IMG/VR virus record: IMGVR_UViG_3300008262_000768
Span: 1-28,601 of that record
DNA: 28,601 nt
From: a virus
Reading direction: 5' to 3' (one strand)
The position numbers were made by a program, and so were the translations under genes. Below, piece after piece: positions 10,941 through 17,913 of the stretch. Numbering within the stretch: the stretch's first letter is position 1; every line of letters begins with the position of its first letter. The notes below the pieces were generated by a model. It worked only from the letters and a program-made list of their open reading frames with translations. It was not told the DNA's origin and searched no databases.

Positions 10941-11147
10941 TTATTCACTCAAAGAACTACCACGCCAGTTCTTTGGAGTGGGTGGATCACACTTCCCTTC
11001 CAGACTTTTGACCATTAATTGAGCAAATTTCTCCATTTTTTCTGCAGAAACAGATGCTGGACGATAGGTAATTGCCTCTTTTAGGGCAACAAGTTCGTTC
11101 CATTCTTCAGTTGTGAGGTCAGCCGTGCTGGTTTTGGGGAGTGACAT
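10941..11147 (-). CDS. Conserved-looking small protein, 68 aa
   Basis: ATG 11147 with AGGAAACTCT upstream is preferred to the longer frame. MSLPKTSTADLTTEEWNELV, ALKEAITYRPASVSAEKMEK, then FAQLMVKSLEGK. Helical; the body recalls a cyanophage family found near cp12 and helicase genes, from memory. Function unknown. Transcribed with cp12 after a 31-nt gap. Confidence 0.75.
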   Translation of the reverse strand: MSLPKTSTADLTTEEWNELVALKEAITYRPASVSAEKMEKFAQLMVKSLEGKCDPPTPKNWRGSSLSE

Positions 11148-11236
11148 AGAGTTTCCTGCGATGTAGTTCAATGTTAGCATTCCAATATAATACTATCTAG
11201 AAACTTAATGTTTTCTTTGGGATCATGTTACACTGC

Positions 11237-11863
11237 TTAATAATGCATCTCTGCAACATATCTTTTTAGGTAATCAATCTTGACATCAACTGATAAAATA
11301 ATCCTTTCTTTTGTTCCACCATGCACAACAGAATGCTTAAGGGGTCCACCATCTTTGAATGCAAGGATCTTTCCATCTTCCCATGTTCTAGTTTGATCAC
11401 CAACTGTAATTCTACATCCAGGATCGCATGAGATTCCAAGATGCATTCTCATGTAATTATCAGTCCATCCAGTGTGAGGATTGATAACTGAACCAGGAAC
11501 CAATCTGCTGATAAAAGAATTATGAAGAACGTCTAGTTCTTCTTCATACTTTCTGAGTATTCCCGTTGTTACTGGACATTTTTTTCTAGAGTTTTCAATG
11601 ATAACTTTTAGAAATGCCATCTCTTGCTCACTAGCATAAGATGACATAAACTCACCCTCAAACTTTGTTAAAGGTGCTGCCTTCCAATAGTGCTCATATA
11701 GATTTCTACCATCAATTTGGTATCGTGGATAATCAAATAACGATAAAGGTGCCTCACAAAAGTTAAGGACTTCTTCTTTAATTACTGGATAATTTTCAAT
11801 CAGTTCATTATATACTGGAACATCTTCAAAATAAGAGTCCCAAAATGCTATTTTCTTGCTCAT
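11237..11863 (-). CDS. AspH-type 2-oxoglutarate/Fe(II) oxygenase, 208 aa (third in tandem)
   Basis: Matches the aspartyl/asparaginyl beta-hydroxylase catalytic region: H130 and H177 as the two iron ligands, R139 and H141 (MRMHLG) and R187 as 2-oxoglutarate contacts, aligned one-to-one with human AspH H679, R688, H690, H725, R735 from memory. Between them, RITVGDQTRTWEDGKILAFK is the jelly-roll core. This family hydroxylates peptide Asp/Asn, lipid A (LpxO) or small molecules. The N-terminal 110 residues are not recognised. Last of three coupled paralogues (ATGA overlaps), starting at 13221. Substrate unknown. Confidence 0.85.
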   Translation of the reverse strand: MSKKIAFWDSYFEDVPVYNELIENYPVIKEEVLNFCEAPLSLFDYPRYQIDGRNLYEHYWKAAPLTKFEGEFMSSYASEQEMAFLKVIIENSRKKCPVTTGILRKYEEELDVLHNSFISRLVPGSVINPHTGWTDNYMRMHLGISCDPGCRITVGDQTRTWEDGKILAFKDGGPLKHSVVHGGTKERIILSVDVKIDYLKRYVAEMHY

Positions 11864-12528
11864 TTTAAATACTTCTCCAGGTAACTTAACTTAAGATCAA
11901 ACGACATAACATATCTATCTTTCTTTCCATTATGGACTACACTATGATAGTATGGACCGCCATCTTTAAATGCTAATATTTTACCATTCTTCCACGTTTT
12001 TGTCACGTTTCCTACAGTTATCTGGCATCCAGGATCTTCCACAAGACACAAGTGAACTCTCATATAATCTTTAGAGTATCCTTGATGAGGTCTGATAATT
12101 GTACCAGGAGATAGCATACTTAGGAACATATTCGCAAGTATTCCTTCTTTTTCTGGTTTTTTAATAATATTATGAATTACAGGTGTTAATATCCATCGAT
12201 ACTGATCAATTAACATGTCGAGATCCTTTCCTCCCTGCAACTTCTTTACGATCATATTCACTTCATGATGATATGACTCGCTGAATCTGGAGAGAGCTAG
12301 AACATCCCAGGTATTATCATACATTCTCACCTTTTGACCAGTTTGTGGATCGGTAATCTTATACTTTGGATAAGGATTCATCCATTTGTAAGAAGATCCA
12401 CCGACCTTTGGAAATAGTTTAGATTTGATAATGAGTTCCCACTTAATGAATCTCCAATACCGCATAAATGTGCGACATATGGGCTCATCCATCAAATAAT
12501 CTTCCCAAAATTCTGGTTCTTGTGTCAT
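11860..12528 (-). CDS. AspH-type 2-oxoglutarate/Fe(II) oxygenase, 222 aa (second in tandem)
   Basis: Paralogue of its two neighbours: H148 and H195 (YYHSVVH) are iron ligands, R157 and H159 (MRVHLC) and R205 (DRYVMSFD) bind 2-oxoglutarate, so the site looks complete. TVGNVTKTWKNGKILAFKDG is the shared core. N-terminal motif NPYPKYKITDPQTGQ also occurs in the 12525 protein as NPLVVDPDTGDQ, so the N-terminal domain is homologous too. ATGA overlaps at both ends show tight coupling. Substrate unknown. Confidence 0.85.
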   Translation of the reverse strand: MTQEPEFWEDYLMDEPICRTFMRYWRFIKWELIIKSKLFPKVGGSSYKWMNPYPKYKITDPQTGQKVRMYDNTWDVLALSRFSESYHHEVNMIVKKLQGGKDLDMLIDQYRWILTPVIHNIIKKPEKEGILANMFLSMLSPGTIIRPHQGYSKDYMRVHLCLVEDPGCQITVGNVTKTWKNGKILAFKDGGPYYHSVVHNGKKDRYVMSFDLKLSYLEKYLK

Positions 12529-13199
12529 TCGATGTCAATATATTCTTTCAGGTAATCTACACTCAAGTCAAACGAAAGATAGAGTCGATCTTGGTCCTTA
12601 CTTTCATTCTTCATGCTGATAAAATATGGACCTTGATCTCGAAATGCCAGAATATCTCCATCACTCCAGGTTCGAGTCTCATCACCAACAGTAATCGTGG
12701 CAGCATCATCGTCCCAGGCAAGTCCCAGATGCACTCGTACATATTCTTTAGTCCAACCTTTATGACGATTCACCACACAACCAGGATAAAGTGTGCCGAG
12801 GAAAGCATTCGCCAGTTTCTTATCTCGTTCTGCTCTCCAGATCAGATTATGAAGTACAGGTAGACCACGCTTACGCAGTTTCCTAATAGTATCATCCAGA
12901 CTCAGATCGAGTTTCTTCTCTTGTTCTTCCTTAAATTCAAGGAACTCTGGACTTACAGACTTCTCCTCATCAACATAACCAACAGGAAGAGTTGTCCAGT
13001 TACCAGTATACAATGGATTCTGATCTCCAGTATCAGGATCCACAACCAAAGGATTGAAATAAGGAAGCGACCAGTGTGCTGCCATACCAGCAAAATGAGT
13101 CAGTTCAATATAAAGTTTATCAAAGTTTTCAATCAATGAAGCACAGATAGGTTCCTTTCCTTGCTTCAGTTTAAAATCCCAAAATGCAGGTTCTGTCAT
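12525..13199 (-). CDS. AspH-type oxygenase fold lacking the second iron ligand, 224 aa
   Basis: First gene of the three-paralogue operon, from -10 13221 with GGAGAT as ribosome site. H146, R155, H157 and R205 are conserved, but the second iron-ligand His is replaced: AFRDQGPYFISM has Ile194 where its sisters have GPLKHSVV and GPYYHSVV. Both histidines of HSVVH are gone. This predicts an inactive or altered-metal form, perhaps a regulatory or scaffold partner of the two active-looking sisters. ITVGDETRTWSDGDILAFRD keeps the fold. N-terminal domain shared with 11860. Substrate unknown. Confidence 0.85.
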   Translation of the reverse strand: MTEPAFWDFKLKQGKEPICASLIENFDKLYIELTHFAGMAAHWSLPYFNPLVVDPDTGDQNPLYTGNWTTLPVGYVDEEKSVSPEFLEFKEEQEKKLDLSLDDTIRKLRKRGLPVLHNLIWRAERDKKLANAFLGTLYPGCVVNRHKGWTKEYVRVHLGLAWDDDAATITVGDETRTWSDGDILAFRDQGPYFISMKNESKDQDRLYLSFDLSVDYLKEYIDIE

Positions 13200-13220
13200 A
13201 CTTAAATCTCCACTTGTAGT

Positions 13221-13226
13221 ATTATA
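13221..13226 (-). promoter_or_regulatory. -10 box of the three-oxygenase operon
   Basis: TATAATACTACAAGTGGAG, 21 nt before ATG 13199. It overlaps the region just past the ketosynthase stop (13227), so the oxygenases can be transcribed apart from the ketosynthase. Confidence 0.55.
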
Positions 13227-14417
13227 TCACACTTCGATGACTTGACTGATACACTTACCACCAAAGGCAAATGAATTGTTGAGAGTGCGAAGTGTTCGGT
13301 TTGGTAGTTCTAGATTCTCCTTGACAAGACATTCTTTTCTGTCAAGTGAACATTTATTTAGGTTCTGGATGTGAGGGATGACTCTGTTCTTCATCGACTC
13401 AATTGCATAGATTGTTTCAAGAATACTAGCAGCGCCGATTGTATGCCCAATCTTACTCTTTGGTGCATAGATTGGAGTCTTATCAAGAACATCCGTGATT
13501 GCCATATATTCAATCGGATCACCAATGAATGTGGAGGTTGCATGACCCGATACAGCATCAATGATCATGGGCATAGGACTATGCATATCAGCGTTCTTCA
13601 GCGCCTTTGTAATCGCTATCTTGGCGCCTCTGGCATCAGGTGCTGGAGCAGTCATATCCAGGGCATCAGACGCCATTCCAGCGGGGTATAGAGTGGCGTG
13701 AATGGTGCTACCATACTCCTTTGCCTTCTGACTGGATTGTAGGATCAGGCATCCAGCACCATCACCCATCATGAAACCTTCACGCTTGTCATCAAATGGG
13801 CAGTTATAGTTTCCAAGGGCACCAAGTGCCTGAAAATATAACATCAGTTCCACGTTCACATTATAGTCAGACGATCCAACCACAACATATTCATATTCAT
13901 CACACAGGCGTTGAGCATACTCCATGGTAAACATTGAGGTTGCACATGATGCCAACATGGAAACAGATGCTCCCATGAATCCATAATGTCCACACAGGTG
14001 AGATGGAATCATATCAGGCAGAATGTTTACCAGTTTCCGCAGATTGATTCGCTTGTTATTATACAAATCATTTACAATCTTGTTACCTGCCTCATAGGAA
14101 TTAGAAGCAGATGAAAAGATCACGGCAACTTCCTGCTGTGGTTTCAGACCAGACATCTTAAGTGCCTGCTCTACAACATGGAATGCAAGAAGTTGTGACC
14201 TTGTGTAGGTTCGCATCAATTTGGGATCAAGATCTGGCAGTTGTAGAGTTTCATAGTCTACCATCAGACCCCTGGTGATCTTTTCACCCCGTTCAATCAT
14301 GGGATGAAAATCCACAGAATAATCTACATCATCCAAAAACCTTGGAAAACAATCGCTAGGATTGTTACCCAAAGCGTCAATCATTCCATAACCAACAACA
14401 TGGACTGGATTAACCAT
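13227..14417 (-). CDS. Beta-ketoacyl synthase (KAS I/II, FabF-like), 396 aa
   Basis: Condensing enzyme fold: joins an acyl thioester with a malonyl thioester in fatty-acid or polyketide synthesis. Catalytic set is complete: C158 (MLASCATSMF, nucleophile), H292 (SGHATST), K320 and H325 (PKSKIGHTIGAA) and the gate loop NSFAFGG (381-387). GDGAGCLIL (218-226) matches the GEGAG-type strand. Length near FabF (about 410). No acyl carrier protein, ketoreductase or malonyltransferase is visible nearby, so it would need host ACP. The usual DTAC/ACSS nucleophile context is divergent. TAATG overlap with 14417-14653. Divergent from typical FabF, so the substrate may differ. Confidence 0.88.
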   Translation of the reverse strand: MVNPVHVVGYGMIDALGNNPSDCFPRFLDDVDYSVDFHPMIERGEKITRGLMVDYETLQLPDLDPKLMRTYTRSQLLAFHVVEQALKMSGLKPQQEVAVIFSSASNSYEAGNKIVNDLYNNKRINLRKLVNILPDMIPSHLCGHYGFMGASVSMLASCATSMFTMEYAQRLCDEYEYVVVGSSDYNVNVELMLYFQALGALGNYNCPFDDKREGFMMGDGAGCLILQSSQKAKEYGSTIHATLYPAGMASDALDMTAPAPDARGAKIAITKALKNADMHSPMPMIIDAVSGHATSTFIGDPIEYMAITDVLDKTPIYAPKSKIGHTIGAASILETIYAIESMKNRVIPHIQNLNKCSLDRKECLVKENLELPNRTLRTLNNSFAFGGKCISQVIEV

Positions 14418-14653
14418 TACTCGTCATCTCCACGATTAAAAAATGTACCAAAGAAACCAGAATCACCTGGTTTTCGGTTTTCGAGTTTGTCAAGCAAGGA
14501 ATCTGTAGTCTGTAGAGATTCAATACGACTGATTAGATCAGCGATCACACTACAAACCATCGGACGCTCTTGACGTGCAGCATATGCTAATGCATTTCGC
14601 AGAGATTGCTCTGCTTCCTTTAACGATTCTTCAACAGATTGTGATAGTGCCAT
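14417..14653 (-). CDS. Helical small protein, 78 aa
   Basis: MALSQSVEESLKEAEQSLRN, ALAYAARQERPMVCSVIADL, ISRIESLQTTDSLLDKLENR. Long amphipathic helices joined by RP, then a Gly/Phe tail (GDSGFFGTFFNRGDDE). Resembles a conserved cyanophage hypothetical. It is directly upstream of, and coupled (TAATG) to, the ketosynthase; it is not an ACP, as it lacks the DSL phosphopantetheine site context. Function unknown. Confidence 0.8.
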   Translation of the reverse strand: MALSQSVEESLKEAEQSLRNALAYAARQERPMVCSVIADLISRIESLQTTDSLLDKLENRKPGDSGFFGTFFNRGDDE

Positions 14654-14859
14654 ACTTCAGGGTTCTCCAAGTCTTTACAACGGGGGTAGAAAATGCCATC
14701 ACGATAGCAGGCATTTTCGGGGTCTTGTGGATCATATTTTGTCACTTTTGCTGGATAATCTCTAATATTACAGAGTTCTCCTTGTCTGTGTAGGTAATTA
14801 TCAAGGCATAAACCGCCAACAAATGGAGCAAGACCTTGTAGCATATAGAGTGTATACAT
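14620..14859 (-). CDS. Hypothetical protein with hydrophobic N-terminus, 79 aa
   Basis: ATG 14859 shares an A with the upstream TGA (TGATG); a GTG at 14865 is possible. MYTLYMLQGLAPFVGGLCLD, then LHRQGELCNIRDYPAKVTKY, DPQDPENACYRDGIFYPRCK. Four cysteines, suggesting disulphides or metal, and a possible membrane-associated start. The PENACYRDGIFYPRCKDLENP part resembles a conserved cyanophage hypothetical. Overlaps the next gene by 34 nt. Function unknown. Confidence 0.75.
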   Translation of the reverse strand: MYTLYMLQGLAPFVGGLCLDNYLHRQGELCNIRDYPAKVTKYDPQDPENACYRDGIFYPRCKDLENPEVWHYHNLLKNR

Positions 14860-15488
14860 CAGCACTCATCAGATCCAAGTGGTTTAGTAGATTTACGAAT
14901 GGTATAAGAACCATCGTTGTTATCAATCCAATGGACTGCATCACCTTCTTTGAGGTCTGCTGCTTCTAACAAGTCTTGTGGGAATGAAACAAAGTATTCT
15001 GTTTCATCAGTATCCATATCCTTTGCTTCTTGAACAGGAAGAATCCATCGGGTCACAACATCTTTTTTGACTTCTGGTGTCCATTCATATCCACCTGCTT
15101 TACGGATTTCTTCTACTTGAGCATCAAGTTCTGCTTTATCACACATCGCATCAAGTTCTTCATCAGTATATCGCACACTACTTACAGTCGTGCCCCAATC
15201 TTGAGAAAGATACTCTAAGTCACTATGTCCCCAAGGAGGCATACAATCTTCTTCTAATTTTTTATTTTCTTTTACTACAGTTTCCTGCCAAGCAAGTTTA
15301 AACTTCTCATCAAACTCGCTCAGATAATACTCAAGAAACTCATACGCAGCAGACATCATAGTTTCTGCTTTATCATACTGATGTTCTTGAATTTTATCGA
15401 TCGCAGCGTCAATAATCTCACGAGCGGAACAAATCTTGGATGTTACCATCTCAAGATCGTTCATTGTGTCCCATACTTTACTTACCAT
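14859..15488 (-). CDS. AbrB-like C-terminal domain with helical N-terminus, 209 aa
   Basis: ATG 15488 is preferred to TTG 15509, giving an 11-nt overlap with the upstream gene. Residues about 8-75 are helical (ARE IIDAAIDKIQEHQYDKAE). The C-terminal 55 residues (YFVSFPQDLLEAADLKEGDA, VHWIDNNDGSYTIRK) have the swapped-hairpin pattern of AbrB/MazE-type domains, which bind DNA or toxins. Such a domain could be a regulator. Cys residues are sparse. Confidence in the AbrB resemblance is moderate. Confidence 0.7.
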   Translation of the reverse strand: MVSKVWDTMNDLEMVTSKICSAREIIDAAIDKIQEHQYDKAETMMSAAYEFLEYYLSEFDEKFKLAWQETVVKENKKLEEDCMPPWGHSDLEYLSQDWGTTVSSVRYTDEELDAMCDKAELDAQVEEIRKAGGYEWTPEVKKDVVTRWILPVQEAKDMDTDETEYFVSFPQDLLEAADLKEGDAVHWIDNNDGSYTIRKSTKPLGSDEC

Positions 15489-15645
15489 GACGTTTGAGTT
15501 CTTCTTCAATTGCTTGCTGTACTATAACTGAAACTTCTTTGGATGTCAACCCATTCAACCATTTCCAGTTTGGGTCTTCTGGATCCCAGTCCATTGTGAA
15601 CGACCCATCCTCATTCTGTGTTATCTTAAGACTATCAGCAGTCAT
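15478..15645 (-). CDS. Hypothetical small protein, 55 aa
   Basis: MTADSLKITQNEDGSFTMDW, then DPEDPNWKWLNGLTSKEVSV and IVQQAIEEELKRHGK. A beta-hairpin-like front end (ITQNEDGSFTMDWDP) followed by an amphipathic helix. Overlaps its neighbours by 11 nt each side. The SFTMDWDPEDPNWKWLN pattern recalls a conserved cyanophage protein. Function unknown. Confidence 0.75.
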   Translation of the reverse strand: MTADSLKITQNEDGSFTMDWDPEDPNWKWLNGLTSKEVSVIVQQAIEEELKRHGK

Positions 15646-15820
15646 CGCAGTCAGTATCCTTGTGTTTCTTACGAATTTTTTTAAGTTGTTTGAGTTCTTC
15701 CTTAATCATTTTATAAGCAGCATCACTATCAATCTTATCACCTATTTCTAGAGCAACAATAATGTCCACACGAGTTCCAAAATGTGCTAGTGCTTTTTCA
15801 AAACAATCTAGATCATACAT
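15635..15820 (-). CDS. Small basic helical protein, 61 aa
   Basis: MYDLDCFEKALAHFGTRVDI, IVALEIGDKIDSDAAYKMIK, then EELKQLKKIRKKHKDTDCDD. Helical; a basic lysine-rich patch followed by an acidic tail with two cysteines (DTDCDDC). Overlaps the next gene by 11 nt. Function unknown. Confidence 0.75.
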   Translation of the reverse strand: MYDLDCFEKALAHFGTRVDIIVALEIGDKIDSDAAYKMIKEELKQLKKIRKKHKDTDCDDC

Positions 15821-16052
15821 TGTCTTTAGTCTCCTTAATCCATTGTTCTGCTGTCAAAATATCTATGCGAGCATCAACAGCATCAATAGAATTCATCAGT
15901 TCATACAAACAATTAGATGTTTCTACGTTTTCTGCTTCAAGTGCAGTAATTCTATCCTGAAGTTCAATCAACTTTGAATAAGTGTCAATTTCTTCAACAA
16001 TAAGTTTTTGTGAAGGAGCAAAAAACCAATCAACAAATCGCCTAATCATCAT
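15813..16052 (-). CDS. Coiled-coil protein, 79 aa
   Basis: Opens MMIRRFVDWFFAPSQKLIVE, a hydrophobic/basic tip that could touch membrane, then a long heptad run (LIELQDRITALEAENVETSN) and VDARIDILTAEQWIKE. Ribosome site AGGTG before two consecutive ATGs (16052, 16049). Function unknown. Confidence 0.75.
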   Translation of the reverse strand: MMIRRFVDWFFAPSQKLIVEEIDTYSKLIELQDRITALEAENVETSNCLYELMNSIDAVDARIDILTAEQWIKETKDNV

Positions 16053-16213
16053 AATACACCTACAGATTTTAGATAGTTACGATAACTCATATATCGTCTT
16101 ATGCTTGGTTGATTCTTCACATCTAGTTGATGGCAAATTTCACAATAACACAACCACTCATACCAGGGTGTGGTAGGATCTAACTCATGATATGGGTAAT
16201 CAGAGTTTTCCAC
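16049..16213 (-). CDS. Cys-rich small protein, GTG start, 54 aa
   Basis: GTG 16213 gives MENSDYPYHELDPTTPWYEW, LCYCEICHQLDVKNQPSIRR, YMSYRNYLKSVGVL. CYCEICH could bind a metal. It overlaps the 16200 gene by 14 nt and the following ATG by 4 nt. No ATG is in frame near the start, so the GTG is inferred. Resembles a conserved cyanophage hypothetical as I recall. Function unknown. Confidence 0.65.
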   Translation of the reverse strand: MENSDYPYHELDPTTPWYEWLCYCEICHQLDVKNQPSIRRYMSYRNYLKSVGVL

Positions 16214-16406
16214 CTACTTGCCCATCATAAGTTTTGGTTTCAGGCCAACCTTCCTGCCGTCCTTTAAGATAAAAACGGGTGCCTGATATACATGACTCTT
16301 CAGTGAGAGCCGTGACCAATCCTTTTCCTTCAAGGTCTGTTGAATCCCATAGTCCATACTTTTTTTTCTCAACATAAAAGCAATCGTCAATTAGTTTCTT
16401 TTCCAT
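16200..16406 (-). CDS. Hypothetical protein, 68 aa
   Basis: MEKKLIDDCFYVEKKKYGLW, DSTDLEGKGLVTALTEESCI, SGTRFYLKGRQEGWPE. Beta-rich with two cysteines. Looks like a conserved cyanophage protein. Overlaps the 16387 gene by 20 nt, in a run where each gene overlaps the next. Function unknown. Confidence 0.75.
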   Translation of the reverse strand: MEKKLIDDCFYVEKKKYGLWDSTDLEGKGLVTALTEESCISGTRFYLKGRQEGWPETKTYDGQVGGKL

Positions 16407-16554
16407 CTTTGTTTATGTAGGGATGAGGTGCATAAAGAGGACCAGGATAATTTCCAGCAAACTTTTGATACGCTTTAAGTGCAGCAATTACCTCTGGGGT
16501 CTCCTCCCAGTTCCACTCATTACCATTTTTGTCAGTAAAAGTTCTTAAAGTCAT
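16387..16554 (-). CDS. Hypothetical small protein, 55 aa
   Basis: MTLRTFTDKNGNEWNWEETP, EVIAALKAYQKFAGNYPGPL, YAPHPYINKDGKETN. A short two-strand plus helix pattern and a proline/tyrosine-rich end. ATGA overlap with the epimerase-type gene, so it is translated right after it. Function unknown. Confidence 0.7.
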   Translation of the reverse strand: MTLRTFTDKNGNEWNWEETPEVIAALKAYQKFAGNYPGPLYAPHPYINKDGKETN

Positions 16555-17585
16555 AGAGTAATCCAGCGATTGTTTTTAAGTGTCCATTGAGTTACTTCTG
16601 CGATACGTTCTCTAACAGACTTAGAAGGAACCCATCCCAGTTGCTTCATTTTATCACCATCAAGGGCATAACGCAAATCATGTCCAGGACGAGAAGAATG
16701 AAAATCTACCAAATCATACTTCAGTTCTTTTCCTTGGGCTTCGGCAATGATTTGTGCAAGTTCCAAGTTATTGAGCTCTTCCGCTCCGACAATGTTAAAC
16801 TTAGGACACTTAGCATTACCCCAAGTAGGTTCGAACTTACCCTCATAATTTAACAGAAATAGAACAGCAGATGCGACATCTTCGGCATGAATGTAATGGC
16901 GAGAACCAGGAATCGTTCTGGTAGAATCACTATGAATCGTCACATTTTCACCATCACGAATCCGTTTGATGCACATCGGAATATACTTCTCAGGATGTTG
17001 ACGCTCACCAAACACATTCATTGTGTGGGTGATGTAAATTGGAAGATTATATGTATTTTCATAAGCAACAGCAAGTTCTTCACCACCTGCCTTGGTTGCA
17101 CTATAAGGATTAGTCGAATTATAACGATCATTCTCCTTATATTTGATTCCGTTTGGTGCAGGACCAAAAACTTCATCAGTACCAAAATAGACAAATCGTT
17201 CCAGATTATCTTTCTGAAGACGTGCAAATTCAAGAATGTTACAGGTCGCAACAACATTATCCATGACAAATTCCATGGGATAAAGAATGCTACGATCAAC
17301 ATGAGATCCAGCAGCAAGGTGTAGAATGTAATCTACATTACCAATCTCAGAGCGAACCAAAGGATTGAGTTCTGCCTTCAAATCATGGTGAACAATCTTC
17401 ACACGCTTACGAACTTCAGGATCAAATGAAAGCATCAGATCGTGAAGACGATTTAGATTTCCACTATAATCAAGACGATCAAGTGTGATCACTTCCCAAT
17501 CAGTTGTCTTGAGAATTTGTCCAATCAGATGGTGAGCAATGAAACCTGCACCACCAGTAATAAGTGCTCTTTTAGTCATAGTCAT
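16551..17585 (-). CDS. rfbB: dTDP-glucose 4,6-dehydratase, NDP-sugar epimerase family, 344 aa
   Basis: Extended short-chain dehydrogenase that makes dTDP-4-keto-6-deoxyglucose from dTDP-glucose using bound NAD+. Visible: TGGAGFIAHH (10-19, Rossmann glycines), LDRLDYSGN (35-43, NAD ribose contact), HLAAGSHVDRSI (89-100), catalytic TDE (136-138) and Y161-x3-K165 (YSATK), GSRHYIHAED and SRPGHDLRYALD. All RmlB hallmarks; length is normal (about 350). No rmlA, rmlC or rmlD is here, so it would feed host or other phage sugar pathways: envelope-sugar change or glycosylation. Start at ATG 17585 rather than 17579, from the ATGA overlap. Confidence 0.9.
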   Translation of the reverse strand: MTMTKRALITGGAGFIAHHLIGQILKTTDWEVITLDRLDYSGNLNRLHDLMLSFDPEVRKRVKIVHHDLKAELNPLVRSEIGNVDYILHLAAGSHVDRSILYPMEFVMDNVVATCNILEFARLQKDNLERFVYFGTDEVFGPAPNGIKYKENDRYNSTNPYSATKAGGEELAVAYENTYNLPIYITHTMNVFGERQHPEKYIPMCIKRIRDGENVTIHSDSTRTIPGSRHYIHAEDVASAVLFLLNYEGKFEPTWGNAKCPKFNIVGAEELNNLELAQIIAEAQGKELKYDLVDFHSSRPGHDLRYALDGDKMKQLGWVPSKSVRERIAEVTQWTLKNNRWITL

Positions 17586-17755
17586 TCTTCAAATTTGTAA
17601 CTAAGTTTAATATCTTTTTTCTTTAGTTTGTAGCGATCAATGTGCTTTTGTCGGTGTGCTTCTGATTCAAAGTAACATTTGCGAGTCTCATTCCCTTCCT
17701 TATACACAAGTTTCCAAGGGAATCCGTCAAAGGGGAATTCTTCAGTGTGTTCCAT
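17582..17755 (-). CDS. Basic small protein, 57 aa
   Basis: MEHTEEFPFDGFPWKLVYKE, then TRKCYFESEAHRQKHIDRYK and LKKKDIKLSYKFEE. A beta-hairpin (FPWKLVYKEGNETRKCYF) followed by a basic helix, with Cys and His suggestive of a small finger, but only one Cys. Couples to the dehydratase (ATGA) and to the upstream gene (TAATG). Conserved-looking in cyanophages. Function unknown. Confidence 0.75.
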   Translation of the reverse strand: MEHTEEFPFDGFPWKLVYKEGNETRKCYFESEAHRQKHIDRYKLKKKDIKLSYKFEE

Positions 17756-17913
17756 TAAGTTGGTTGTTCTCTCCGTTGAGTATACACTGAATCAAACAAT
17801 TCGTCAAGCACTTCCCCACACTCAACATAAGTTTTAGGGTCATATGTACTCTGTTCTTGATAACGGCGAACCGCAGTATAAATGAGTCTATATTGTTCAG
17901 ATGTAAAGTCCAT
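17755..17913 (-). CDS. Hypothetical small protein, 52 aa
   Basis: MDFTSEQYRLIYTAVRRYQE, QSTYDPKTYVECGEVLDELF, DSVYTQRREQPT. Helical with one cysteine. TAATG overlaps on both sides. This Yxx-VRRYQ pattern recalls a cyanophage hypothetical. Function unknown. Confidence 0.75.
   Translation of the reverse strand: MDFTSEQYRLIYTAVRRYQEQSTYDPKTYVECGEVLDELFDSVYTQRREQPT

Noticed and set aside
11184-11195. TATAATAC on the plus strand at 11187
   Set aside because: It points away from all genes; the minus-strand reading (TATTAT) is a weaker -10 for the 10941 gene and was not listed.
14417-14653. The 78-aa protein as an acyl carrier protein for the ketosynthase
   Set aside because: No DSL serine context or ACP-like helix II; the residues around Ser do not fit phosphopantetheine attachment.
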